Source: Labrenzia sp. PHM005 (GTDB lineage Bacteria; Pseudomonadota; Alphaproteobacteria; Rhizobiales; Stappiaceae). From it: a stretch of DNA of 64,000 nucleotides. This document shows, in pieces, positions 1-7,597 of this stretch. The notes beneath the pieces were generated by a model. That model saw nothing but the letters and a program-made list of their open reading frames with translations, was not told the DNA's origin and searched no databases. The stretch covers positions 3,405,001 to 3,469,000 of the forward strand of contig NZ_CP041191.1 in assembly GCF_006517275.1 (NCBI RefSeq), read 5' to 3'. Numbering within the stretch: the first letter of the stretch is position 1; the number at the start of each line of letters is the position of its first letter. The position numbers and the translations under genes are program-made.

Positions 1-1
1 C

Positions 2-595
2 ATGCATTTTGTCATGTCGGACAAGAGTGGCGTCACTGATTTTGCCGGCATGGAAGGCAAAACGATCCTGATCGGCAAAGGCTCGTTTGGTGCGCGTGAA
101 GGCGAAAAATACCTGAAGCTCTTTGGTCTGGAAGGCAAGGTCGATCTGGCTGAGGTCGAGCTCTCCAATGCGGTTGCAGCTTTGAAGAACGGTCAGATCG
201 ACGGCTTTGTCACCGCAGGCTCCTGGCCGGCGCCGAACGTCATTGAAGCTGCGGCCTCTACGGGCGTGACCGTGATTACGCTTTCCGATGAGCAGATCAT
301 GAAATCCAAGCGGGCCAAGCTCGTCATTCCAGCGGGCACTTATGCCGGTCAGGATGCCGACATCACCACAACGTCTTTGCCGGTCGCAGCCTTTACAACC
401 ACGGCCATGAGCGATGATGCAGCCTATGCCTTGACCAAAACCTTCTGGGAGCAGAAGGCGAAAATGGGTGAGGGCGCTGCCTGGTGGAACGGTGTGGACC
501 AAGGCTTGATGGAAAACATCACCGGTAAGATCCATCCGGGCGCCATCCGCTACTACAAAGAAGCCGGTTTTGAACTGACCGGCGCTCAGCAGTAA
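2..595 (+). CDS. TRAP transporter TAXI-family solute-binding protein (3' part)
   Basis: C-terminal ~197 residues of a periplasmic binding protein of the TAXI (TRAP-associated extracytoplasmic immunogenic) family; the 5' end and signal peptide lie outside the window. The segment carries the typical TAXI pattern: a GKTILIGKGSFGA phosphate-loop-like stretch, a 'VAALKNGQIDGFVTAGSWPAPNV' type segment, and a C-terminal region ending in a predicted helix about GAIRYYKEAGFE. It would capture an organic anion or amino-acid-like ligand for the fused permease encoded 62 bp downstream. The ligand cannot be told from the sequence. The family call rests on these motifs and on the neighbouring fused 4TM/12TM permease. 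Confidence 0.8.
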   Translation: MHFVMSDKSGVTDFAGMEGKTILIGKGSFGAREGEKYLKLFGLEGKVDLAEVELSNAVAALKNGQIDGFVTAGSWPAPNVIEAAASTGVTVITLSDEQIMKSKRAKLVIPAGTYAGQDADITTTSLPVAAFTTTAMSDDAAYALTKTFWEQKAKMGEGAAWWNGVDQGLMENITGKIHPGAIRYYKEAGFELTGAQQ

Positions 596-609
596 TTCCC
601 ACGCACTTT

Positions 610-634
610 GCTCCGGCGCTGTTTGCGCCGGAGC
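610..634 (+). terminator. hairpin between TRAP binding protein and permease genes
   Basis: Perfect 10-bp inverted repeat (GCTCCGGCGC / GCGCCGGAGC) around a TGTTT loop, directly after the binding-protein stop codon. There is no long T tract. This fits a partial terminator or mRNA-stabilising stem that leaves more binding protein than permease, as is common in binding-protein transport operons. Confidence 0.55.
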
Positions 635-656
635 TTGGCTAAACAAAAATCATCAT

Positions 657-2444
657 ATGATCAGCAGCGACACAACACAGCCGCCCATCCGGCGAACCCT
701 CATGCTTTGCCTGGCTTTGGCCCTGGTGGTGTTTCATCTGGGTCTGATTTTTTCAGGCCTTGTGCCCAATCTGGTCAGCCGCCCCGTCCACTTGGCACTG
801 GCCTTGCCCTGGATTTTCCTGTTTGCCGAAGGCGGGTTTTTCAAGCGCACGAGTGGTGCTGTTTTGTGCCTGATTGGTGTGGCGGCCAGCTTGTGGGTGG
901 CAATCAATCAGAACATGCTGTCCGACCAATACGGCTTTCTGGAAGGCGATCTGCAGTTTGCAATCGCTGCCGTGCTGCTGGTCGTTGTGCTGGAAGGCGC
1001 AAGGCGGGCCATTGGCTGGCCCTTGCCCATCGTTGCCGGCTTGGCGCTTCTCTATGGGCTCTTCGGTCAGCATATTCCCGGCGAATTTGGTCACTCCGGC
1101 ACGCCTTTGGCGAGTTTTTTGGGAACCTTGACGATTGCCGAAGGCGGGATCTGGGGCAGCCTGACCGGTGTGTCGGTCAATGTCGTGGCGATCTTTGTGA
1201 TTTTCGGAGCAGTGCTCAACGCAGGTGAAGCTGGGCAGGGGTTTATGAACCTGGCGGCAGCCGCCGCCGGCCGGCTCAAAGGCGGAGCTGCGAAAGTCTC
1301 GGTGCTGTCGTCGGCTCTGTTTGGCTCAATCTCCGGTTCGGCATCGGCCAATGTTGCGTCCACCGGCGCGATCACGCTCCCTGCCATGACGCGTCTTGGC
1401 TATCCCAAACGTCTGGCTGCCGCGGTTGAAGCTGTTGCATCGTCCGGTGGCCAGATCATGCCGCCATTGATGGGGGCGGGGGCCTTTGTCATGGTGGAGC
1501 TCACACGCGTTCCCTACACCCAGATCATGATGGCGGCCCTGTTGCCCGCCATCCTCTATTTTCTGGCAGTCTGGATCGGCATCAATGCGTATGCCCGGCA
1601 CTACGATCTGAAAGCTGTTGCCAAGGAAGACCGGCCGGCCAGACGTCAAGTTGCGATCACATCAGCGTTTTTCATGGTGCCCTTTGTGGTGCTGCTTTAT
1701 GGGATGTTCATGGCTGAATATACCCCACAGTACGCGGCCTGCATGGCGATCCTGGCCGGATTTGCGCTGCTGTTTTTCAACTCTCAAGGTCTTGCCAGTC
1801 TCCCGGAAATCCTGTCGCGGCTCGAAAAGGCGCTTTTGAGCGCTGCCCGACAGGTGTCAGTCATCGCCTCGATCATCATCTGCGCCTCAATCGTCATCGG
1901 CGTTTTGTCGATCACCGGCCTGGGCGTCAAAATCACGTCGCTGATCCTGTCCGGATCCGGCGGATATCTGTGGCCGTCCTTGTTCCTGACAGCTCTGGCC
2001 TGTTTGATCCTTGGAATGGAAGTGCCAACGACAGCGGCTTACGTAATTTGCGTTTCTGTCGCCGGGCCTGCGCTCATTCAACAAGGCCTGGATCCCTTGC
2101 AGGCGCATTTGTTTGTTTTCTGGTTTGCGCTGATTTCGACCATCACACCGCCGGTGTGCGGCGCGGTCTTCATCGCGGCTGGGATGAGTGATGAAAACTG
2201 GTTGAAAGTGGCGTTCACGGCGATGGCCCTGGGCATAGGGCTCTACATCATTCCCCTGGCAATGATCGCAAACCCGGCTGTCATTGCCTTGACCGAGACA
2301 CCGCTCTTGGCGCTGCTCGCAGCAGCCAAAATCGGAGTGGGGCTCGGCCTGATTTCCTTTGGCGTGATTGGCTTCACAAAACCGCTGCGGAAAGTGGTTG
2401 CCATTGGAGCCGGATTGTTGGTTGTTTTTGTTGGTGGGCTTTAG
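657..2444 (+). CDS. TRAP transporter fused permease (4TM/12TM)
   Basis: 595-residue polytopic inner-membrane protein that fuses the small (DctQ-like) and large (DctM-like) TRAP permease subunits, the architecture used with TAXI binding proteins. The N-terminal ~110 residues hold about four membrane segments. The DctM part then shows the conserved 'SALFGSISGSASANVASTGAITLPAM' type region (residues ~220-247) and 'SSGGQIMPPLMGAGAFVM' (~262-279). It should use a sodium or proton gradient to import the ligand held by the upstream binding protein. The ATG is preceded by no obvious Shine-Dalgarno, so translation may depend on the upstream gene. Length is slightly below many fused TAXI permeases. Confidence 0.88.
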   Translation: MISSDTTQPPIRRTLMLCLALALVVFHLGLIFSGLVPNLVSRPVHLALALPWIFLFAEGGFFKRTSGAVLCLIGVAASLWVAINQNMLSDQYGFLEGDLQFAIAAVLLVVVLEGARRAIGWPLPIVAGLALLYGLFGQHIPGEFGHSGTPLASFLGTLTIAEGGIWGSLTGVSVNVVAIFVIFGAVLNAGEAGQGFMNLAAAAAGRLKGGAAKVSVLSSALFGSISGSASANVASTGAITLPAMTRLGYPKRLAAAVEAVASSGGQIMPPLMGAGAFVMVELTRVPYTQIMMAALLPAILYFLAVWIGINAYARHYDLKAVAKEDRPARRQVAITSAFFMVPFVVLLYGMFMAEYTPQYAACMAILAGFALLFFNSQGLASLPEILSRLEKALLSAARQVSVIASIIICASIVIGVLSITGLGVKITSLILSGSGGYLWPSLFLTALACLILGMEVPTTAAYVICVSVAGPALIQQGLDPLQAHLFVFWFALISTITPPVCGAVFIAAGMSDENWLKVAFTAMALGIGLYIIPLAMIANPAVIALTETPLLALLAAAKIGVGLGLISFGVIGFTKPLRKVVAIGAGLLVVFVGGL

Positions 2445-2509
2445 CTTAACACTTGGAAGACGTTGGTCTTACGATGTTGATTCCGGAAATTAGAACAAGT
2501 CATTGAAAA

Positions 2510-2938
2510 ATGGAGGAGTTCTTGGCGCCTGAAAGGATACTCAAGGGATATCTGTGTGCGTGTCTCGTGGCTGCTGCTACAGTCGTGTTGGGCGTCGTAA
2601 TCCAGTTTTTTGACCTCCCAGAAATCATCGACATTTCAATAAACTACATAGCAGCTCACCTGGTGGCCTACCTGCTCCTGTTTTTGATAACTCTCATTGT
2701 GGCAGTTTTGCCAGCTTCGCTCGTCATCATTGCTGGTGAAGTCTTCTCTATTCGGAACGTTTGGTATTACATGGCACCTGCCGCAGCGGTTGGATTTTGG
2801 GTGACATGGGTTATCGATGGCGTTCAGTATTCTGCTTTTGATACCGGTGTTTTTGTCGCCGCCGGTGCATTGGCAGGATTGATGTATTGGTACGTTGCAG
2901 GACGGGATGCTGCGCGTGGTTCCTGGCCCAGGTTTTGA
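2510..2938 (+). CDS. hypothetical four-TM membrane protein
   Basis: 142 residues, not recognised. Four hydrophobic stretches are visible: about residues 11-31, 42-70, 80-98 and 108-125. The protein ends in a short basic tail (AGRDAARGSWPRF). It follows the TRAP permease by 65 bp on the same strand, and the next gene starts 40 bp after its stop, so co-transcription with either is possible. The sequence before the ATG (TGAAAA) gives no strong ribosome site. Base composition is somewhat more AT-rich than the neighbours. It could be a small membrane accessory protein; no function is proposed. Confidence 0.55.
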   Translation: MEEFLAPERILKGYLCACLVAAATVVLGVVIQFFDLPEIIDISINYIAAHLVAYLLLFLITLIVAVLPASLVIIAGEVFSIRNVWYYMAPAAAVGFWVTWVIDGVQYSAFDTGVFVAAGALAGLMYWYVAGRDAARGSWPRF

Positions 2939-2977
2939 TTGCAGGTTGGGTTGCGCGGCAAGTTGACGGAAAAAACA

Positions 2978-3382
2978 ATGACCGGTGAAAAAGATCTTCA
3001 GAACCTGATTGCGCATATGCGGCCGATGCTGGATCCGGCGCCTTATGTGTTTTGTACGTTTGCTAAAAAGGGCCTGATGGAACTGGCTGATTACGAGCCG
3101 ATCGGCCTGTTTTGTGAAACCGAGGGCGTCACTGCCATCTTGCCGCTGGAGCGGGCGCGCGAACTTGGGCTGGCAGATGCGGAGTGGTTTCGCCGGATCA
3201 CGCTGACCGTGCATTCTTCTCTGGAAGCTGTTGGGTTGACCGCTGCTGTTTCCAAAGCTCTTGCGCAAAAGGGCATCCCGGCCAATGTGGTCGCAGCTTA
3301 CTTTCATGATCATGTGTTTGTGCCCGAAGAAAGGGCCGAAGAGGCAGTTGAGGCTTTGCGTGCTTTGGCAAGTGATGTGTGA
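2978..3382 (+). CDS. ACT domain-containing protein
   Basis: 134 residues from the ATG at 2978. An upstream in-frame start exists but adds a non-conserved leader. The sequence follows the small stand-alone ACT-domain family of alphaproteobacteria: 'YVFCTFAKKG', then 'CETEGVTAILPLERARELGL', 'ITLTVHSSLEAVGLTAAVSKALAQKGIPANVVAAYFHDHVFVP'. The SSLEAVG and HDHVFVP motifs are the most diagnostic. ACT domains bind small ligands such as amino acids and usually regulate metabolic enzymes; as a stand-alone protein its partner is unknown. No operon partner suggests a specific pathway. Confidence 0.72.
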   Translation: MTGEKDLQNLIAHMRPMLDPAPYVFCTFAKKGLMELADYEPIGLFCETEGVTAILPLERARELGLADAEWFRRITLTVHSSLEAVGLTAAVSKALAQKGIPANVVAAYFHDHVFVPEERAEEAVEALRALASDV

Positions 3383-3498
3383 CGATCGATTGACCGCATT
3401 GGGGAAAGTGGGCTTCTGCGGCAATATCGCATTTGTTTTCCCTTGCAATTGGCGCTGCAGCTTCCCATTCCTATGGTTAGGCAATCAGGGGTAGGTTT

Positions 3499-4356
3499 AT
3501 GGAACGGGCCAAGCGCCGTTTAGCAGCAATCATGTGTGCGGATGTCGCGCATTATTCCCGGCTCATGGAGCAGGATGAAGACGGCACATTGAGCCGGCTG
3601 AAAACTTACCGCAGCATCATGTCGTCTCTGACCAGCCGCCATAATGGCCGGATCGTCAACACCTGGGGCGATTCAGTGATTGTTGAGTTCACGTCCGTGA
3701 TCGAGGCTGTCCAATGTGCGGTCGAAATCCAGAACGAGCTCTCGCACAAAAATGCAGAACTGCCCGACGCTACCAAGATGGAATTCCGGATCGGACTTAA
3801 TCTCGGTGACATCATGATTGAGGGTGATGACATCTATGGTGATGGTGTCAATGTCGCCGCACGGTTGCAGGAATTGGCGCCCAAGGGCGGTATCATGCTG
3901 TCCCAGTCCGTATATGACCAGGTCCGGACCAAACTTGCGCTGGGCTTTGATCCGCTCGGACCAAAACAAGTCAAGAATGTCACGGAACCGGTTGAAACCT
4001 ATTCGGTGCGATTGGGCGGCCGAAATGAACCGGAAGATATCTCTGGTCCGGAGCCGTCAAAACGCAGCGAGCAGGCCGGGGCAGCAACTGACCGAACGCA
4101 CGATTGGGAAAAGGACACACAAGCAGTTGCCAACGGATTTGAACAAGCGCGCCGCTGGCTCCGCTCGCAGCCAAAGCGTGTGCGCTCTTGCGTGTTTATG
4201 ATCGGCTTTTTCTTTGTATTGAATCTGTTGACCTCGGGCCTGTCGACACTTTGGTTTGTGTGGCCATCTCTGCCATTTGCTGTGATGCTCGCCTGGCATC
4301 TCATAGTCGGCCGGAAGGGTGGGAAAATGCCGGTTCATCCACACCGGACAGATTGA
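3499..4356 (+). CDS. class III adenylate cyclase with C-terminal 2TM domain
   Basis: 285 residues. The catalytic domain comes first (residues ~8-170). The first metal-binding Asp is in CADVAHYSRLM, the second in WGDSVIVEF, and the nucleotide and transition-state residues fall in IYGDGVNVAARLQ. The usual lysine before the second Asp (K-x-x-GD) appears as N (IVNTWGD), so catalytic efficiency or base choice is uncertain. After a polar linker (~175-220), a C-terminal pair of membrane helices (SCVFMIGFFFVLNLLTSG and LWFVWPSLPFAVMLAWHLIV) resembles the 2TM domain. Cyclase-then-anchor is the reverse of the common order. A clear AGGGGTAGG-type ribosome site precedes the ATG. Confidence 0.85.
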   Translation: MERAKRRLAAIMCADVAHYSRLMEQDEDGTLSRLKTYRSIMSSLTSRHNGRIVNTWGDSVIVEFTSVIEAVQCAVEIQNELSHKNAELPDATKMEFRIGLNLGDIMIEGDDIYGDGVNVAARLQELAPKGGIMLSQSVYDQVRTKLALGFDPLGPKQVKNVTEPVETYSVRLGGRNEPEDISGPEPSKRSEQAGAATDRTHDWEKDTQAVANGFEQARRWLRSQPKRVRSCVFMIGFFFVLNLLTSGLSTLWFVWPSLPFAVMLAWHLIVGRKGGKMPVHPHRTD

Positions 4357-4545
4357 TTTCACAGATTGCCGGAATCCGTTGGCGGTCTGATAACTCTTTT
4401 CGGAATAAGAAAGCCAACATGATTTGCGAGAGCGGGCCTCTTCGCTTACACATGAAACAAACCGGATCAGGTCGGCATGCCGACTTTGCCGGAAAAAACC
4501 GCCGGATCCGACCGGCACAACAGCCAAGGGAGCTAAATCCTGCGC

Positions 4546-5160
4546 ATGAAAAACTATTCGACCACGGTGCCTGCACGCCTCGACGATGACGACGAGGAAA
4601 AGTCCAAAGCCCAACAGTCGATCCAGGTCGACAAGCATCTGTTCGAAGCGCGCACGGTACTGATCACCGGTCCGGTGACCCAGGACATGGCCCGCGACGT
4701 GTGTTCCCGCCTGCTTGCGCTGGCACAGGTTTCGAACGATCCAATCACCGTCATCGTTTCGTCTCCGGGCGGCCACGTTGAATCCGGTGACATGATTCAC
4801 GACACCATCAAGTTCATTTCTCCAGAAGTGCGCATTCTCGGTATGGGCTGGGTCGCAAGTGCTGGGGCCTTGATCTACGTGTCCGTGCCGAAGGAAATGC
4901 GTTTCTGTACGCCCAACACACGTTTCCTCTTGCACCAACCGTCCGGTGGTGCTGGCGGCATGGCGACCGACATCGAGATCCAGGCCAAAGAAATCATCAA
5001 GATGCGTGACCGTCTGAACCAGATCTTTGCCGATGCAACTGGCCAGCCGATCGACCGTATCGAAAAAGATACTGATCGCGACTATTGGATGAGCCCGGAA
5101 GAGGGCATTGACTATGGTCTCGTTGGAAAGGTCGTCACCAGCGTTGATGAGCTGGGCTGA
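4546..5160 (+). CDS. clpP: ClpP-like serine protease subunit (divergent paralog)
   Basis: 204 residues, the length expected for ClpP, with the catalytic triad intact by alignment: Ser105 in GWVASAGA, His130 in [13 protein letters not shown] and Asp179 in TDRDYWMS. The oxyanion region '[16 protein letters not shown]' is also present. The front end (residues 1-35, acidic DDDDEE) and the nucleophile context differ from canonical GQAAS, so this is probably the second, divergent ClpP found in many alphaproteobacteria. It may form mixed rings or serve a special partner. ClpA and ClpS are encoded 14 kb away in this window. A GGGAG ribosome site lies upstream and a strong terminator follows. Confidence 0.85.
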   Translation: MKNYSTTVPARLDDDDEEKSKAQQSIQVDKHLFEARTVLITGPVTQDMARDVCSRLLALAQVSNDPITVIVSSPGGHVESGDMIHDTIKFISPEVRILGMGWVASAGALIYVSVPKEMRFCTPNTRFLLHQPSGGAGGMATDIEIQAKEIIKMRDRLNQIFADATGQPIDRIEKDTDRDYWMSPEEGIDYGLVGKVVTSVDELG

Positions 5161-5195
5161 TTGCTGACTGACCGCGATCTGCGAGTTTTTTGGAG

Positions 5196-5227
5196 CGCCG
5201 GTGATGTTTCACCGGCGTTTTGTTTTT
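5196..5227 (+). terminator. Rho-independent terminator after clpP
   Basis: Perfect 9-bp stem CGCCGGTGA / TCACCGGCG with a TGTT loop, followed by TTTTGTTTTT. It lies 36 bp after the clpP stop and just before the end of the minus-strand globin-like gene. Confidence 0.9.
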
Positions 5228-5239
5228 AAAGGCTGGTCT

Positions 5240-5644
5240 TCATACGCGCATGTGTTCGTTTTCGATCGAATAAACCAGTACCGGAGGGACTGGTTTGGGG
5301 GCAAGAACACGCGGGCGGAGACGGCTCATCATCGTTCGCAGACTTTCCTCGCCTTCGAAATTGCCGGATGGGCCGAAAAAGACAGCGACCAAGTGGTCGA
5401 CGAACCGCTCGTAAGCATCTTCGCAATTGCATAAGGGGGATAAAAGGTCGGCGGCTGGTTTGCCGTCGTAGAATGGCGAGCCACCGAATAGAAACACAAG
5501 AAACTCGCATAGATCTCCGGATTGTTCGAATTCACCACGCGATGAAGGCAGATCAAAGCATGGGTCAGCTTCAAGCGCTTCCCTCAAGGCTGGAAGGGCA
5601 TTTTCAATCGCCGTTCTGCCTCCGATTTTCATGTACAATGTCAT
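5240..5644 (-). CDS. degenerate group I truncated-globin-like protein
   Basis: 134 residues. The frame follows group I truncated haemoglobins almost gap-free: 'LYMKIGG..AIE' at the start, 'LFGGSPFYDGKPAAD' in the E-F region and 'FVDHLVAVF' in helix G. Against my recollection of mycobacterial trHbN, the proximal F8 histidine position is Leu68 and the B10 tyrosine position is Arg21. The CD1 phenylalanine is also absent. The protein therefore probably cannot bind haem in the usual way. It keeps a good GGAGAC ribosome site and an open frame, so it looks like a repurposed globin fold rather than a decaying gene. It is divergent from the aldo/keto reductase gene. Confidence 0.6.
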   Translation of the reverse strand: MTLYMKIGGRTAIENALPALREALEADPCFDLPSSRGEFEQSGDLCEFLVFLFGGSPFYDGKPAADLLSPLCNCEDAYERFVDHLVAVFFGPSGNFEGEESLRTMMSRLRPRVLAPKPVPPVLVYSIENEHMRV

Positions 5645-5708
5645 CTCACTGTCTCCGAATATCCGTCTGAATCTGTTTGACAGTTTGCGGCAGTTTCCGA
5701 TCAGTGGC

Positions 5709-5724
5709 TGTGATGCTGATCACA
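5709..5724. promoter_or_regulatory. CRP-type palindrome TGTGA-N6-TCACA
   Basis: Perfect TGTGA-N6-TCACA site; the symmetry extends to 8-bp arms (GCTGTGAT / ATCACAGC, 5707-5726). It lies between the divergent globin-like gene (start 5644) and aldo/keto reductase gene (start 5753), 29 bp before the latter's ATG. It matches the enterobacterial CRP consensus exactly; the alphaproteobacterial reader is not known. Confidence 0.65.
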
Positions 5725-5752
5725 GCGATTATGTCCTTGGAAAAAAACAACA

Positions 5753-6580
5753 ATGATTTTTAGATCCTTACATGATGTTTCAATTCCAGCCATTGGTTTG
5801 GGGACCTGGGATCTGCACGAAGAAGATTGCGTGCGGACTGTGTCATTCGCTTTACAGAACGGGTACCGGCATGTGGATACGGCGGTTTACTACGGCAACG
5901 AAAAGGACGTCGGGGAGGGCATCCGGGCCTCGGGTGTTGACCGCACGGAGGTCTTTTTAACCACGAAAGTCTGGTGGGATCAGCTGTCCGCTGAGGCCTT
6001 GTTGCGGTCTGCTGAAGACAGCGTGAAACGGCTCGGAACCGGGTATGTTGACCTTCTTCTGGTGCATTGGCCCAATCCGGATATTTCTTTGAAGGAAACA
6101 ATAGGTGGCCTATTGGAGGCCAAATCCCGCGGATTGACTAAATCAATCGGGGTTTCGAATTTTCCTTCGGTGCTTTTGTGGGAAGCGCAGGACCTTGCGG
6201 ACGGCCATTTGATAACCAATCAGGTCGAATACCATCCGTTTTTGAGCCAAAACACCTTGCTGCAGACCTGTGCGGATCTCGGCATGACGCTGACCGCCTA
6301 TTGTCCGATCATCAAAGGGCGCGTGGCGGAGGAACCGGTTCTTGCTGAAATTGCGGAAAAACACGGCAAGTCCCCGGTTCAAGTGACCTTGCGTTGGCAC
6401 ATGCAGCAAGACAATGTCATTGCCATTCCAAAAAGCAGCAATCCGGACCGGCTCAAAGCCAATCTGGACATTTTTGATTTTGAACTCAGCCGCGATGATA
6501 TGCGCCGAATATCTGCACTTGGCAGCCCCGCCGGACGGACAATACACGCCGATTTTGCTCCGGATTGGGATGTCGACTGA
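5753..6580 (+). CDS. aldo/keto reductase
   Basis: 275 residues, normal for a soluble AKR (TIM barrel, NADPH-dependent carbonyl reduction). The catalytic tetrad is complete: Asp42 and Tyr47 in DTAVYYGNE, Lys72 in TTKVWW and His105 in LLVHWPNP. The cofactor-binding end 'IPKSSNPDRLKANLDIFDFELS' is also present. The pattern is closest to the 2,5-diketo-D-gluconate reductase group; the true substrate is unknown. The ribosome site is weak (TTGGAAAAAAAC). A perfect CRP-type palindrome lies immediately upstream, suggesting control by a cAMP- or redox-responsive regulator. Confidence 0.88.
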   Translation: MIFRSLHDVSIPAIGLGTWDLHEEDCVRTVSFALQNGYRHVDTAVYYGNEKDVGEGIRASGVDRTEVFLTTKVWWDQLSAEALLRSAEDSVKRLGTGYVDLLLVHWPNPDISLKETIGGLLEAKSRGLTKSIGVSNFPSVLLWEAQDLADGHLITNQVEYHPFLSQNTLLQTCADLGMTLTAYCPIIKGRVAEEPVLAEIAEKHGKSPVQVTLRWHMQQDNVIAIPKSSNPDRLKANLDIFDFELSRDDMRRISALGSPAGRTIHADFAPDWDVD

Positions 6581-6686
6581 ATTGTCATCCGAGTTATAAC
6601 TAAGCAGTGGTCGGTGTTATCCGCCGATCTTCGGTCGCTTTCGCTTTCCCCCGCCAATTCATAAATAGCTTTCTGGAGCCGCAGAC

Positions 6687-7496
6687 GTGTTTTTCTACAT
6701 ATCCAAGATCGCTTATTTTTTTATCCAGCCGTCCAATGTTCTGGTTGCCATGGTCGTTTTGGGCGGGCTGATGTCCTTGCGTCCGCGTTCTCAGGTGTGG
6801 GGGCGCCGTCTGGCATTCCTCGGGGCCCTTGGTTTTTTGGTTTGCGGGTTTTCACCGGCCGCCAATTTTTTGATGCTGCCGCTAGAGGAGCGGTTCTCCC
6901 GTCCGGAACAGCTTGGATCTTATGATGGCGTGATTATTTTGGGCGGGGCAGTGGATACGGTTATCTCCGGCGCACGTGGGGATACGGCGCTGACCTTGTC
7001 GGGAGAGCGGCTGACCATCGCGGCGCGGCTCGCCCGCGCGCTTCCAGGTGCAAGTATCATCCACACCGGCGGGCAAGGCGTCATCATCTCCGGCCAGACA
7101 ACAGAATCAGAAGGTGCGGCACGCCTGTTTGCTGATTTTGGGATCGATGAAAACCGGATCATTTTAGAGGATGCGTCGCGCAACACCTGGGAAAATGCGG
7201 TTTTGACCAAGAAGATTGTGGATCCGCAGCCGGGACAAAACTGGCTGCTAGTCACGTCCGCCTACCATATGCCGCGCTCCATGGGCGTGTTTGAAGCGGC
7301 TGGCTGGACCGGCGTCACGCCTTATCCGGTGGACTATCGCACCCGTGGCGCCAATGACCGGACCCTTGGTTTCAATGGGGCTTCGAAGGGATTGCGAAGA
7401 TTTGATCTTGCATTCAAGGAGTGGGTGGGGATGACCGTCTATTGGATGACAGGCCGCAGCAGCGCTTGGTTTCCTGGTCCGGATACGGCCGGCTGA
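6687..7496 (+). CDS. YdcF/SanA-like DUF218 membrane protein
   Basis: 269 residues starting at a GTG with a GGAG site 8 bp upstream. Two N-terminal hydrophobic segments (residues ~8-28 and 37-58) are followed by a periplasmic DUF218 domain. Its hallmarks are 'YDGVIILGGAVDT', 'HTGGQG', 'LEDASRNTWENAVLTKK' and 'WLLVTSAYHMPRSMGVFEAAGW'. This family (YdcF, ElyC, SanA) is tied to envelope and peptidoglycan or lipid-carrier homeostasis in enterobacteria; the biochemical activity is poorly defined. It stands alone between the reductase and a cyclase gene, both on the same strand. Confidence 0.82.
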   Translation: MFFYISKIAYFFIQPSNVLVAMVVLGGLMSLRPRSQVWGRRLAFLGALGFLVCGFSPAANFLMLPLEERFSRPEQLGSYDGVIILGGAVDTVISGARGDTALTLSGERLTIAARLARALPGASIIHTGGQGVIISGQTTESEGAARLFADFGIDENRIILEDASRNTWENAVLTKKIVDPQPGQNWLLVTSAYHMPRSMGVFEAAGWTGVTPYPVDYRTRGANDRTLGFNGASKGLRRFDLAFKEWVGMTVYWMTGRSSAWFPGPDTAG

Positions 7497-7597
7497 TCAT
7501 TAACCTGAATGCATATTTCCACATTTTCCCACTTTCAATGCCAATGACTTGCACCCATATAATCGGTGTCTCATTGGAATGATAAGGACGTGGGCAG

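Noticed and set aside
608..1228. 206-residue open frame overlapping the TRAP permease gene
   Set aside because: Composition rich in Arg/Gly/Cys and fully contained in a clear permease frame; a shadow.
4057..4938. 293-residue minus-strand frame across the cyclase end and clpP
   Set aside because: Antisense to two genes with strong family motifs; no ribosome site or recognisable domain.
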